This document shows, in pieces, positions 20,342 to 32,443 of a stretch of 64,000 nucleotides of DNA. Both the position numbers and the translations under genes were made by a program. The notes below the pieces were generated by a model. The model had not been told where the DNA came from. It did not search any database and saw only the letters and a list, made by a program, of their open reading frames with translations. Numbering within the stretch: the stretch's first letter is position 1; every line of letters begins with the position of its first letter. The stretch is from Calocera cornea HHB12733 (taxonomy: Eukaryota; Basidiomycota; Dacrymycetes; Dacrymycetales; Dacrymycetaceae): the NCBI GenBank assembly GCA_001632435.1, contig KV423932.1, forward strand, positions 62,001 through 126,000, given 5' to 3'.

Positions 20342-22407
20342 ATGGCTGGCATGCTGAGCCGCGCGTCGTGTCGTGTTGCTCGTCTGTCACCAAGTGGCAC
20401 TCGATCGTACTCTGTTGAGGCAACAGACGAGCGCTGGCCAGGATGGCAACCGGTCATCGGAATAGAAGTGCATACTCAAATACGTGCTCGTCGAAAGCTC
20501 TTCTCGGATGCCGTAGCGAACTTTGATGCCCGTCCAAACTGGCATGTCTCATCATTTGATGCTGCTTTTCCTGGAACTTTGCCCGTATGACTGTGCATTT
20601 ATGCCCAAGGCGCGTCATCTCATTGATGTATTCCCTTTTAGGTTTTGAACAAGGCATGCGTCGATCTGGGTACACGCACTGCGCTCGCTCTCGGATCGCA
20701 AGTACATGAGAGGTCCTCCTTCGACCGAAAGCATTATTTCTACGCCGATCTACCCGCTGGCTATCAAATCACGCAACATTACTGTTCGTGTTCCCTCACC
20801 TCCTCTGCATCGCAGCCTTACAACCACCCCTTAGCACCACTTGCTACTGGTGGAAAGCTACATGTAACGCATACGCACAAGCAAGTCAAGCACGGCAGAG
20901 ATGTTCGAATACACCAGATCCAGCTAGAGCAAGTAAGGAGTGCAGTCCGTAGTTGTGTATATGCTTATGATACGGATAGGACACTGCAAAATCGACGTAC
21001 CATCCAGGACATACACTCATAGATCTGAACCGGGCTGGTGCAGCCTTGATGGAGATTGTATCTGAGCCTGATATGAGGTTAGAGTCTTGATCGTGTTCGC
21101 TGCACATTGAGCTCATTGAGATGTACGCCTACAGGAGCCCAGAAGAAGCTGGCGCCTACGTGACAGAATTGCGTGCGTTGCTCCGAGCGATCGGAGCGAG
21201 TAATGGTAATATGGACGAGGTAAGGTTCCTCGTCAACAACTCGTCTTTCCTCGTGAGCTCAAGTCATCTTCAGGGATCGCTACGATGTGACGTGAACGTT
21301 TCTGTACACAGGCCCGGGGAATATTTCGGCACGCGTTGCGAGATAAAGAACCTGAACACTATCAAGGGCTTGCAGATTGCCATCAGTAATGTCGTGTTTC
21401 TCAGTATGGAATGAAGTCTGATCAGCTGCATAGCGTCCGAAATTCGTCGTCACATTGCTCTCCTGTCTTCGGGACAGTCTATCGCCCAAGAAACGCGAGG
21501 ATTTGACGAAGATCGCGCAGAGACATTCAAGCTGCGAAGCAAGGAAGACGCACCCGATTATCGATATATGCCCGATCCTAACTTACCACCATTGATGATC
21601 AGTCAGGTCTGTCTCCAATCCCCATATACATTCCAAGTCTCTCATACTGGTTCAGGACTATATACAACATATCAAAGCGGGGATGCCCCCGTTGCCGAGC
21701 GATATCCGCCAACGACTGGCTGAACAGCACAAGCTCTCTGAAAGACACATCGATGTGCTTATGAGCATGTGGGAGGTGTCAGACGTACCGTTCGATGGGG
21801 AACGGCGGGAAAACGATGCCTTGTCATATTTCGAGGAAGTGGCTCAAGGACGAAGCTCAAGACTTGTGGCGAATTGGTTTGTTAATTAGAAGAATACAAG
21901 GAGTCTGCGGGTGCTAATCGACTGGATAGGATTACAAACGACCTAGTAGGGGGACTTGCATACCGTGGAGAAACCTTCAGCCCCGAAAGACTGCCGGCAG
22001 CACATCTGGGCTTAATCATTGACATGGTGCAGATGGGGGACCTAACAGGTCTGCCTTCCTTGCTCTTTTCAGAACCCTGCTCATTGTTACTGCCTCCTCT
22101 AGCGACATCCGGCAGAGCGCTATTACGGCGCTTGCTCGAAGAGCCTTGCACCTCCGAGCCGTTATCAGCGATGATAGACCGTCTGAATCTGCGTTCAACA
22201 GGAGCAGATGGCTTGCAGCAGTTCTGTGAAACCGCGATTACCCGGTTGCATGTTGAAGCCGAGTCTGCAAGGAAGGGGAACACGAAGGTTCTCAAGCGCC
22301 TGGTCGGCGAGGTGATGAAGACGTCGAAAGGTCGCGCCGACGCGCAGGCCGCAGCTGTCATGTTGCGGGAGATGCTGGGGCTGCCTGCCGACGAGACGAA
22401 GAGTTGA
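20342..22407 (+). CDS. Mitochondrial glutamyl-tRNA(Gln) amidotransferase subunit B (GatB/Pet112)
   Basis: Nine exons (20342-20584, 20642-20783, 20835-20932, 20980-21077, 21135-21219, 21274-21385, 21434-21606, 21656-21876, 21930-22407) give about 549 residues. A basic Ser/Arg-rich presequence ([19 protein letters not shown]) precedes the GatB core: IGIEVHTQI, then [52 protein letters not shown] and [15 protein letters not shown], then [14 protein letters not shown]. The C-terminal YqeY/GatB tail ends [16 protein letters not shown]. GatB is the kinase-like subunit of the complex that converts Glu-tRNA(Gln) to Gln-tRNA(Gln) in mitochondria. One donor (GTTCGT at 20784) is unusual. A decayed copy of the 3' end of this gene lies at 24093-24191. 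Confidence 0.95.
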
Positions 22408-22456
22408 TGTCGATATAGAGGATGCCTCGTCCGTATTGTGACAATTCCCATCGCCC

Positions 22457-23942
22457 TTAATCGAAGAGGAAACGCCTTGTTCGGCTTGACTGAGGCGATG
22501 CAGGACTTGCTCGCTTCCGTGGAGTGTCCTCTTCGATGAAGTTGTCGACATCGCTGCTCAGCTCGTCGGAATCCCCAAACCATGATGATGTGGGTGAGGG
22601 CAAATGTACTGGGGCTTTGACCGACTTCTTCTTGAGTGACGAGGGAGGGGAGGATTGTTTTCTGATCAGTCTCTGTGAGAGGGGCTCATCATCATTTTCG
22701 TCTCCAGACGATTCCACAACCATCCTGCGCTTGCCAGGGCTCGCGACCTTTCTCCTGTGACCCTGTGTGTAAGCTCGACAGTCTCCTGAGGGAAGTCGGA
22801 ACACCTGCCTCTGAGGAGTTCGTGGCGTATCCGACTCCAGAGAGTCTGAGCTTGTATCCTTGTCTGGCGTAGGATGTGGTGTCGGCAATTGCAAAGTCTC
22901 CGGGAGCTTTCCAAGCGGCTTGTTAGAACGACGCTGCGAAGATCGCGGTACTGGAGTGGCAGGAGCTGGCCGTTCAACCACTTCTGACTCATCGTCGGTG
23001 GTGATTGCTGGTACACCCCGCTTCCTCTTCTGCGGCGTCTTGACGATCTCTTCTTTGGAGTCCGAGCTGATCTCAATCACTGAATTCGCTTCAGGTGAAC
23101 TGTGTTCTGCGCCATCCCCTTCACCGTAGAAGGCAGACACCTCCGAGCGCACGTCGGAAGCCTCTTCGGGATCCTCAGAATCGGGCCGGAGGAACTCGTC
23201 GTACTCGTAGTCGTCTTCGTCACCGAAAGCAGCTTGGAACTCATCCCAGTGCTTTCTGGAGAGCTCCCCAATATCGCGATTGGCCATGTAATGCCGGATG
23301 TCACTCGGTTCGGTGACTAGCATGTCGTCTATATACACGGGGCGTAGAACTTCTGGATCAGTGGGTGCTGGCTCGGCTGGCTCTGATTTGCGCTGAGAGT
23401 CGAGCACACTGGGGATAGTTGTAACAGTATAGAGACTCTTCTTCCAGCTCTCCAACCACTGTCTTGCCGCTTCGCAGCATGCTGGAAACTGGCATGATAC
23501 AATTAATAAGGCCGTAGCTGAGGGTAGGATTCGACTCACAATCTTTTGCACACCAACACCGTGTCCATATGCGAACCATCCGAGATACCCAATGTCTGTG
23601 ATAGAGTCGATGGTGCAGCCGGACCAGCGACCTTTGAACTCAATGATGCATTTGCCCGGATTGGCATTGAGGTACTGCTGATATTTCTTCGAGGCGGTTG
23701 AGCATTCGGGTCTATTCTGTTTAACACTCTATTGAGCACTTTTGAAGCAAGCGTGAGGAGAGCCGTACCTCCAGAACCCATTCGAGATCTTGAACCCACA
23801 ATTGCCAGTCCTTCCCGCATTGATCGAGTGGCTTTCCTCGATACTTCTTGCCAAAATCGACTACCACTGATCCAGCTGCCCGGCATTCTTCCATATCAAT
23901 CGGAGCTGCTGTATCCGCCCCTTGTTGCTTCAGTGCCGACAT
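22457..23942 (-). CDS. Unassigned basidiomycete protein, paralogue B of a duplicated pair
   Basis: Three exons (23942-23769, 23716-23540, 23458-22457) give about 450 residues. The first two exons encode a short module with FGKKYRGKPLDQCGKDWQLW, then KKYQQYLNANPGKC, then DSITDIGYLGWFAYG. The FGKxYxGKxLxxxxxxxxxW pattern resembles small modules in many uncharacterised Agaricomycete proteins and, more loosely, DUF3820/exonuclease-associated motifs; the match is from memory and weak. The rest is disordered and acidic, rich in Ser, Pro and Lys, with PETLQLPTPHPTP and several basic patches that could be nuclear localisation signals (KRKRG, KRRM). Paralogue A at 24473-25365 has the same three-part layout. 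A nuclear role is only a guess. It lies tail to tail with GatB, 50 bp apart. Confidence 0.7.
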
Positions 23943-24472
23943 TATGAGTAGATCAAACAGTCGTGGATAGCAAACTGCTTCACTTATTGACCATATGCAT
24001 GATATGTGAATCCCCCATGTAGGTGGCTTGCTCTGCCCGGCACAGTCACGGGCCGTCGCATGGGACCCTGACCCGCCGTGGCTGAATTCGCTGAACTTGG
24101 GGAGCAGATATAAAAGAGTCGAACAGCGCAGACTGCAGTTGGAATGTTGAGGAAGATGCTGAGACTACCTGCTGAGGAGGCGAAGAACTGAAATAACGGA
24201 ACACCCCGCAGTGCTTCATTTGTTCCCACACAAATTACAGTATAATAACACAACGGTGCTGTTCTTGATGGCGCAACATTGAATTCCAGAGTACAGTACT
24301 AAAGCTTGATGGTACACAATTGGTACACAATTCATGGGACCACCGATCACAATTCAGAAATGGGTCGCGTTGCATCTGTAGCATCCCCGCTCTCCCCTGA
24401 ACGTCACATATCAGTATTGCGTGTACCGTCTACTGTCATCACGGACGTACCTCACCTCTGACGTCTTTGTGT
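23943..24472. other. Spacer between the two paralogues
   Basis: Contains the upstream region of paralogue B, the GatB tail relic at 24093-24191, and about 280 bp of low-complexity AT-richer DNA up to the stop of paralogue A. I see nothing else. Confidence 0.6.
24093..24191 (+). pseudogene. Decayed copy of the GatB 3' end
   Basis: The plus strand reads GEQI, a stop codon, then KSRTAQTAVGMLRKMLRLPA and EEAKN with a stop at 24189-24191. Intact GatB ends GEVM..., then [17 protein letters not shown] and a stop. Alignment needs one 2-residue deletion and carries one in-frame stop. It lies upstream of paralogue A, in the same position and orientation as true GatB relative to paralogue B, so it marks the left part of a tandem duplication unit. 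Confidence 0.85.
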
Positions 24473-25365
24473 CTAATCCTCGCTTGGAGCACGGAGCCCC
24501 TGGGCATTCCTTTGCGGGGTTGGATGCGGTGTCGGGAGCTGGCGGGTTTCGGGAAGCCGTCTCTTGGCAATACGTTTTGAGCGGCGGGGAGTCGATGGGG
24601 GCTGGTCGGTTGCTTCATCCACATCGGAGGATTTGTCCAGCTTGTCTCCTGGGGATTCTCGCTTCCTCTTCTTCCGAGGCGTCTCGATAACCGCGTCTGG
24701 GTGCTCCGTTTTGTTGGGCACGAGAGGAACCACCGTCAGTGGATCTTGTTTCACTTGCACTTCAAGCTCTTCCTGCAACGGGGAAGTGGTGGCATGGATC
24801 ACAGTATACGGAGTGGCAGGCTGTGTCAAGATGTGGCCTGGATTGTTTCGGCCATACTCGTGCCACTGTTTTCCTGCTGCCCAACCTTCCGGAAACTATC
24901 GCAACTGCCGTCAGCACTGCTTCCAAAAAGATTGGCTATCGGAACATCGGCTTACTGTCTTCCGAAGTGTAACTTCTGGCCGATAGCAGAACCAATCAAA
25001 ATAAGGGATGCCGTCGACTTCTTCTATTCTGCGTCCAAAATAGGTATGGCCCCACCCGATCGTGCATTTGCCTGGATTAGCGTCAAGATACCGATGGTAT
25101 TTCTTCGCCGCAATTGCCCAATCCGGTCTCTGCGCGCGGTCAGGATTGAAGAGACGCAAATCCAAGCTCAAAAGAGGCGCACCTCGTTGATGACCTTCCT
25201 CGTCGTTGGTGCCCACTGCAGGTAATCCTTGTCACATTGGCGAATCTGCTTCCCATAGTACTTGTGGAAGAAATCGGTCACGCAAGACCCGGCCTCTTCA
25301 CACTCTTGCATGCTCGGCACTTGCTCCGACGAGGATTCTTCGAGTTCTGAAGCCATCGTTGTCAT
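24473..25365 (-). CDS. Unassigned basidiomycete protein, paralogue A of a duplicated pair
   Basis: Three exons (25365-25183, 25129-24956, 24895-24473) give about 259 residues. The module matches paralogue B: FHKYYGKQIRQCDKDYLQW, then KKYHRYLDANPGKC, then VDGIPYFDWFCY. The tail is shorter and keeps KKRKRE and PETRQLPTPHPTP. Introns fall at equivalent places in both genes. The copy is clearly divergent and lacks about 190 residues of acidic tail found in B, so it may be changing role or starting to decay; the frame is still open. Two ATGs at 25365 and 25356 are possible starts. It diverges from NCA2 across 328 bp. Confidence 0.7.
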
Positions 25366-25693
25366 TAGGCGTTTCGGGGGGAATGAAGTCAATCATCAAG
25401 TTCGGCCTTGATTTTGAACGGCTTGCTGCGGCCTTCATTTATCTGTCGGCCCGCGGTTCGGGGGCTGGCATGGCTGGGTGGTGCTATGAGACAGTTGGCA
25501 CTGTAAATAAAATAAAACCCACTGCCATGTCTCACTCTGAGTCCTGAGAACCCTGACACTGCAGTGACCGGAGCCCGGTCGATGACGTCGGAGACGCGCA
25601 AAAGGCCGGGCGGAAGCCTGGAGACGCAGAGGACTTCACGACGCGCTCCTCGCACGACCAGCTCCAGCTCCAGGTCGCTACACGTCTGCGACG
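25366..25693. promoter_or_regulatory. Divergent promoter, paralogue A / NCA2
   Basis: 328 bp between two divergent starts. An ataaaataaaac stretch near 25507-25518 is the only AT-rich element. No other motif is clear. Confidence 0.4.
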
Positions 25694-27667
25694 ATGGCGC
25701 CGGACTATAAGGCATACCTGGCACGAGCCTCGTCTCTCATCACCTACCCATTCAGCAGGCGAGGAACTCAGCACCATCCCACCTTCATAACCCTCCAGGT
25801 CGCGCCTCTCCTGAACGCATCCCTTCCCGATGTGCCAGACCCGCAAACTCAACGCTCCCGAGAGCTCATAGCGATCCTGGCCTCATTACAATCAGCTCAT
25901 CCATCGCTATCGTCATTGGAACAGGCTCTGCACGACTTTCAAGCCCTTACAGAACATGGCGGCTCTGCGCAGGAAGCGCAGCTGGAGTGGGCTGTCGTCC
26001 GCCGACTGGTGGTTCGAACGTATGAGGAATGCATGGAGAGGCTGATGAAAGAAGCGGCTCAAGATGAGAGTGCAGCCGGGTGGTGGGGGAGAGTGGAGAG
26101 GGTTGGTGGAGGTGCGGGCTGGTACTTGTTCGAAAGTGCGCATTCAGACATAGGTGCATTCATGCGCAACGGCTGACGCTATGACATCCCAGCCCTACCG
26201 GAGCGCATATACAGCCTCACTATCACGCTGCTCCAGCAACCCAATCCCATGTTTTCATTGCTGCACCCGACACGCCATCTGCCCCCTCCCCCACACTCAC
26301 CAAGTCCCATCCACTTGTCACCACTAATCGCCCATCTCTTCCGCTTGCCGCCATCGCCTGCGCCTACGACTCTCATTGCACTACTCGATCCCCTTCGACT
26401 TGCGCGTCTGGAATGCCAGTACCATAAGATCCATCTGTTCCAGGCTAGAGACGATCGTGCAGAGACGGTGGGACGCATGTTGGGCGTGTTTGACAAGCTT
26501 AGAGAAGCAGAGCCTGGGACGGACGCGTTTACTGCAGCCGTGGCAGAACTCACCACTACGCCTCCTGAACAACCCGAGGTTAGGAGCCCCGTTGGGAATA
26601 CGCCCCCTTCGGTTGCGTCGTACCTCCTGGCAACGTTGGACGCCCTTCAAACTTCTGCGCGCACACACGATGCTATCGTCGCCCCTCACGCACCGCCATC
26701 ACGATGGACTCGCCTGTGGCCTCGCCTCGTGTTCCTCCCCGTGATTGCATACTTTGCAGCGCGTTCGCTCTATGCCAGCCGCGAGCAGGTCTGGGGCTGG
26801 ATCAAAGACTCCAAAGAAACGGCGAAGGGATTCATCACCAGCTGGGTCATCGAGCCGGTGAAGGAGATTCTCAAGACGATACGGACTGGGGAGGGAGAAG
26901 TCCAGGTCGTCAGCAAGGAGGGTTTAAAATCGGACCTTGACGTGAGTTTGCTCTCCTTGCAGATCATTGCAAAACATCATGCTGATCCACTCGGCCGCCA
27001 GAGCCTGGAACGCATGGCAATCGCATTGGCTACCGACAAGCTAAAGTACACCGTTGAACAGCAGGCTGAACTCGCGTCATCTATTCGTGCCGGTGACCTG
27101 ACTCCCGTCCTGCGCATATATGAAGAGGACATAAAGTCACCACTTCGCTCTGCCATCGGAGGCACGCTCGTTCGAACTCTGCTCATTCAAGTGCAGAAGA
27201 CAAAGGTCGACATAGACGTCGCTTTATCCGGTATCGACAAGCTGCTCAAGTCTCAAGAACTCACGTTCGCCTTCGTCGGAGTCGCGCCAAGCATTACGAT
27301 CCTATATTTTGCCGGATCATGGATGTCTGGTCTTTGGAACTCCGGTCGTGGTCGCGGACGATACGGCGGGAAGCACAAGCGCGAAGAGGCATGGCTCGCT
27401 CTCCGCCGGGTCGAGCATCTGCTTTTGGCACCCGAGCCGCTGAAGCCGCTGACTCAGGGCTTGCTCGTACTGTCACTGTCTTCACTGCGCACGTACGCGC
27501 AGACGTATCTACCCACCAGAACAAGACTACGAGAAGGCTTCCTCGAGGATATTGGCGATTTAGAAGATGTGAGCTTGCAGAGAGGCGACAAAAGAGTGGT
27601 TGTTCAACGCATGAGATCGGATTGGGGCACAGTTCTGGGATGGAACACTGTTGCTGGTAAGGCGTAG
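25694..27667 (+). CDS. NCA2: Nuclear control of ATPase protein 2 (Nca2), mitochondrial outer membrane
   Basis: Two exons (25694-26135, 26193-27667) give about 638 residues, in the normal Nca2 range. The NCA2 domain is recognised by RIYSLTITLLQQPNPMFSLL, LRLARLECQYHKIHLFQARD, RLWPRLVFLPVIAYFAARSL (a membrane segment), GFITSWVIEPVKEILKTIR and the C-terminal FAFVGVAPSITILYFAGSWM (second membrane segment), followed by RRVEHLLL. In yeast Nca2, with Nca3, regulates expression of the mitochondrial Atp6/Atp8 transcripts; it is anchored in a mitochondrial membrane. Membrane segments and family order are complete. Confidence 0.93.
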
Positions 27668-28352
27668 CGGATCATCGTGGTTCAGCATCACGAAATGGCC
27701 GCAATCACACGCGGTACTGGGCAGGGTGCCAGAAGCACGCGCCACAAATGTGGCGCTTGCTCAGCTGGACACCATGTGGCCCGGACGAATACATGCTCGC
27801 CAGGGAGGGTCAGGGACGAGATGATCATGCAGACGACAACCTTTGTCCGACCAACCTTCTGTCGATTGCAATTCTCCAATTTGAGTCACAGCGATTTTGC
27901 GTTTTGAGTCGTCGAAAAGTGATAGAATAGCGTGTCAAATTGTATTCAATAGGCGATCAAAGAGATGAAGAAGTGACCTGTTTCTGCGTGGAAGCCACGA
28001 GGCGGCCGAGCGGAACGACCAACTTGCTCCCGTTACATTGCATGGACATTGCGCTAGCTGGCCGGGTCCCCGCCCGCACGCCTCTCTCCGCTCCCGCACT
28101 CCTCTCTCCTCGTCGTCTGCCCCTCCACCGCCGCCGTACCTCTGACAGTCCCCGACGACTGCCTGGGTACGTGCATCGTGGGACAGGGAGTCAGGTAAGA
28201 GCATCCCCATCATCTCACGTCTCTCCAGATGCTTATCATCACGTCGCACGACAGGGCGTCACGGCACACGCACTCTAACTCGCTTGCGCTTTCATTTAAC
28301 GTTCACCTTTCACCTTTCGCCCATACACACGCAACCTTTCATTTTATTCAAG
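27668..28352. other. Intergenic, NCA2 3' end and TCP11-like promoter
   Basis: 685 bp. The short frames present have no supporting splice or similarity pattern. The part from about 28080 is C-rich and pyrimidine-rich, as in leaders of strongly transcribed fungal genes, and a GTAAGA at 28195 with an AG further down could be a leader intron. Confidence 0.4.
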
Positions 28353-30405
28353 ATGGACTCTCTTCCAGCTCCTTCGCCCACGCTCAAGCGTAAGGCGTCG
28401 GTGCTTTCCCGTTCTCATTCACCGGCGCCCGCCATCGTGGAGGAGCGCCCCACCAAGAAGCAGCGGCTGCGCCTCCCTACCCCTCCACCCGACAAGGCGC
28501 GTCGTCCTCGCGCCGCCCATAGACGTGCGATGTCGCTGCCCGTCTCGTCCTCTCAATGGCGTTCCAGCCTCGAGTTCCCTCTCAGGTCGCAGACCGCGTC
28601 GTATTCGCCTCCCCAGCCTGCCAGCACGCTCACGCAGGTGGCCGCGGACTACGACAGCGATGCGGACTATATGGAGGAATATGTTATCGAATCTCCGGTT
28701 AGGACGCCGAAGGAGGTTGAAGTTCTGCAAGAGTCTGTCCCTCAGATGCGCCTGCCTCCTCTGCGGCCTCTCACCAACGTGGAGACCGTCAGGCAGTGGG
28801 ACTTCTCGTCTCTTGCGAGCAACCCCCAGTTTCGTGAGTGACACGTAAATCTACGCGTTTATTTCTGGCTCACATCTCATTGTAGGTCACGATCTTCTCC
28901 TCGACCCCGATTTACCCTTCATTCGGCCTGCTCCCAGTTACTCGCAGCGAGTACTCATGGACGCGTATTGGACCGCGGTAGCTCGGGAAGTCGCGACGGG
29001 ATGCACCTGCACGGCGTTCGATCCATCCTCAGGGGAAGCACAACCTTGTTGCTGTCAGATCCTGCGCGAACATGACTCGCAATCCCTCATGGGCCTATTG
29101 AGCGGCGCGCGGACCATTGGACCATCCCTCAGCATTCCAGCTCGTTTGCCCCTCCTGGTCGCCGAATGCCGTTCGGTCCTCCTTTCTGCCCTGTGCCCTC
29201 CCAAAAATCCGGCCTGGTTGCCACACCCTGGGAAGGAAGGGCAGCACGATCAAGTTGAACAAGACCCGCTTCCTCGTATTCCGGACGCGCCGTACACCGA
29301 TCTGGATCTCCCCGATTATTTCCGTCAGATTACGAGTGTGATCGTGCAGAACTGCGCACCGATTCGAGATGAAATGGTCAACCGCCTGGTAGAGGCAGCA
29401 GAGAGGGGTGATGTTGTCTGGGTGCTCAGGAGCCTCCTAGATCTTGGAGAGCTGATGAAGATGGACCTCGCCAACTTCGAGCGTCCGCGCCTTGTGGAAC
29501 ACTTCCTGCACGAGGCGCCATCCTATGAGACACGCTACGTGTACGAGTCGCTCATCGCTGCCCGCTCCACAAGGCCAAAAAATCTGAAGGCGCTTATGCC
29601 GAACACCCACATGTGGCTCACCACGCTGCCGTCGTCGCCACACTCCGTTCAGCACACCTGGCATCGTCTCTCTCATGGCCTGACGCATTTCCTCCTTGCT
29701 TACGCCCTCGGCGCACCCGCCCCACCATTGCCGGAAACGCTGCGCCTCTCCGAGCCTTTCATCAATTCGCTCTCCACATTGCTGCGAGACACGTTCGCCC
29801 TCTCGATTCTGTTCTATCACTATCGCACCCTTGCTCATCTCCCTGTGCCCAAGAACTATCGCAGGCGCAAGCCCGTGTTGGACTACATGGAGTTGAAGCA
29901 GCAGATCTTATCTGTAGGGCCAGTCCAGCTCGGTGCACCGTGCTCTCGTAGCGCGGCTGATAATGCTGCTTATATTGATGGCATTCGGTCGGCACTTCTG
30001 CTTGTTCGCACGCGTGCGGATGATGCACGCTACCCCTCAACACTGCCGGCCCATAGGCGACCTGTTCCGCTTGAGCGCGAACTCGTCGCGGACGAACGTT
30101 TCTTCTTCTGCGCACTTCGCCCGACCGCAAACGGGCAAACACTCCTCGGAACTCGAGCACGTAACTTCGCCATCTCTACGTTGTCCCGTGCGCTATCCAC
30201 GGCAACGCTTACGAGCCTGCGTCTCCCTCTTCCGGCAGGCAAGCAAGAGCCCGAGACAGACCTGCGCAGCCTGTTGTCTGACTCGGGCATGGGGATGGAC
30301 TATCTCCACGGCGAGATGCGCGAGCTCGGTAGGCGGCTCGGCAGGCTCGTCGAAGTTCACGGACACGTCTGGAAGCCCGTCTACGAGGCTGAAGGCTGGC
30401 TATGA
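28353..30405 (+). CDS. TCP11 / Sok1-like protein
   Basis: Two exons (28353-28833, 28886-30405) give about 666 residues. The N-terminal 160 residues are disordered and basic, with KRKAS and PTKKQRLRLPTPPP. The TCP11 domain runs through most of exon 2: DYFRQITSVIVQNCAPIRDE, then LGELMKMDLANFERPRLVEH, later FALSILFYHYRTLAHLP and a C-terminal helix. Yeast Sok1 is a high-copy suppressor of cAMP-kinase defects, and mammalian TCP11 is linked to cAMP signalling; a similar link here is inferred from family alone. It shares this window with a RasGEF, the classic upstream activator of the cAMP pathway in fungi. It converges on a GH16 gene. Confidence 0.82.
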
Positions 30406-31040
30406 CCTCGCACGTCATTGCTTTGTATACCTGTATACCACTCTGGATCTCTCGTTCTCTTTCTATTTACCGACCATCTAGCCCTGCTATTGGTTCAACA
30501 CGGCTTCGCTGGTATCCCAGAAGGTCAACGTCGCCCCGCACACAACACATTGCAGCTTTGCTGCATGCGGCCGGCCAGATACCAGTGCTCCGCCTTTCAC
30601 CTCTCTCCACATTTTGCATTCCGGGTCTTATCACAAACATCGCCACGTTCCTTGCATCGTCTTTTCTCGTTTTACATCTCTCACTGTCGACACATATAGT
30701 CTCGTGTGGGTGATATATGCGCTTTCCACATTCCATCTCGTCTCTCTCTCTCGACGCAAACAAATACGTTACAGCCTGTATCTTCTTCTGAAACCGTCGC
30801 TGTTTTTCTACCTGTTGTTCTTTTACCAAATCGCGCATCGAACCGGACTGCACCAGAAAAGAGTTCGCGAGTCATAGCTCTGGAGGATAACGCCACGGAC
30901 GACCTGTCTGCAATGGATGCCGGTTCCTTCGTATTCTAGGAGCGGGCTAGGTTGTCGTAGATACAGCGATGTTCTTGTGAAATAAATGGGGTATGAGGAG
31001 TGTCTCGTATGGGATATCTTGTCCTTCGAATGTGTTTCGC
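30406..31040. other. Convergent intergenic region
   Basis: 635 bp of pyrimidine-rich, AT-richer DNA between the TCP11-like and GH16 stop codons. No supported gene is visible. Confidence 0.6.
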
Positions 31041-32090
31041 TTACTCGTATATGCGCAGGCCGGCGATGTCCCAGTACGCTTCCGAGAAGGCTTGCGGGTT
31101 ATTGTTGACGTAGTCTGCACGCGCAAACAGTCAGTGAATGCTTGTGATAGCGATGGAAACGCAGCGCACCGACACAAGTGCTCGGGCAGCTGCTGGGATA
31201 GTTGTTGCCCGCCCAGTCCCCGCACAGCGTCAGATCGAAGATGATGTTATGCGGCTCGAAATGGGTGCCAAAGTCGCACTGGCTCGAGACGAACGTCGAG
31301 TCCGGCGTGCCGAACGTCTTTGTACTGACTGTCCTCGCCCCAGCCTTGACAGCAGCGGGCACGGTTGCCGAGTTGCGCGGCCAGAACCAGACGGAGATGG
31401 ACGAAGCCGCGCGCTCCATCGCGTACCACCCGCCGCCGATGCTGTTGAACCCGCTGCCTGCGGAGGCGGAGGCGGAGGACATGACGCCGCAGCCGGTGTT
31501 CCAGTCTACGTTCGCGTCGCAGTCCGTCGAGGTCGTCGTCCCTGTCTGCCTGCGCGACTGCGGCTGCGTGCAGTTCGGGCTCGTGTGCAGCGTCATGTGG
31601 TTCGGCGACTCGCCGTTCACGTACTCGATGATGTCGATCTCCCCACCGGTCGGCCAGTTCGAGGCGGTCGTCCACCACGCCGGCCAGGTCGCGCACCCCT
31701 GATCGAGTATCAGTCTCGCAGGTGTGTATGTAGACAACGGCGGCTTACGTCGGGCATATGTCTAAGATCCATGACCATCACCGCCTCGCTGTACGCGTTC
31801 TTGCTCTGGATCCTAACGCTGTTCCTCCCCGGCCCGTTAGGATCCAGTACGGTCGTGTCGTCCGCGCGCATGACGAACGTCTTCCCCTCCGCAAAGGTGA
31901 GGTTTAGGGAGATCGCAGTGTCCTGGTCGACGTAGTTCACCCGACCGTGGGTGGGGTCGGTGTACGGCCAGTGGTCGAAGCCATTCAAGAAGGATGGGCC
32001 GATGTACGTGTCCTTGATCGTGTAGGTTGTCTTTCCCAGCACAGGCGCAAGAGAGGAGAGCGCAAGGAGGGATGTGAATGTAGCCAGCAT
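31041..32090 (-). CDS. Secreted GH16 family endo-beta-1,3(4)-glucanase
   Basis: Three exons (32090-31749, 31698-31170, 31114-31041) give 314 residues. A signal peptide (MLATFTSLLALSSLAPVLG) is followed by the GH16 fold. The catalytic strand is GGEIDIIEYVNG, with the nucleophile and acid/base Glu in the ExDxxE pattern. Typical flanks are WPAWWTT before it and MTLHTSPNC after it, then HNIIFDLTLCGDWAGN. Enzymes of this group cut mixed-linkage or beta-1,3-glucans in cell walls, for nutrition or wall remodelling. The last exon is only 74 nt and ends the protein at WDIAGLRIYE. No membrane anchor or glucan-binding module is seen. Confidence 0.93.
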
Positions 32091-32443
32091 GATCGCTCGG
32101 CGCGGGTGTAGCAGGGCTTAGTGGTGGGGTTGTATAGTGCAAGGAGCGTGTGTTTCGAAAGAGTGTGGGCGAGCGTTGCTCAGCACGATGAGACAGTGAG
32201 ATCGAGAGGGAGAGACAGCAGGAGCGCGTCTGCAGAACAGTCGAGCACGCGAGCCCGAGCACAGGCCAGATATGGTCGAGCCTGCAGAGACATGTCCAAC
32301 ATGCCCAGCGGGGCCAAACAGGCATGGGAGCTGCGAAGTGAGCAATAAGGTTGGGCAGGGCCGCGTAGGCACGATATGTTCCGCTGGTTGGTGTCATTAC
32401 GCCATGGACCATGGCAACGCCCAGAGGGGCGCTTACGACATTT

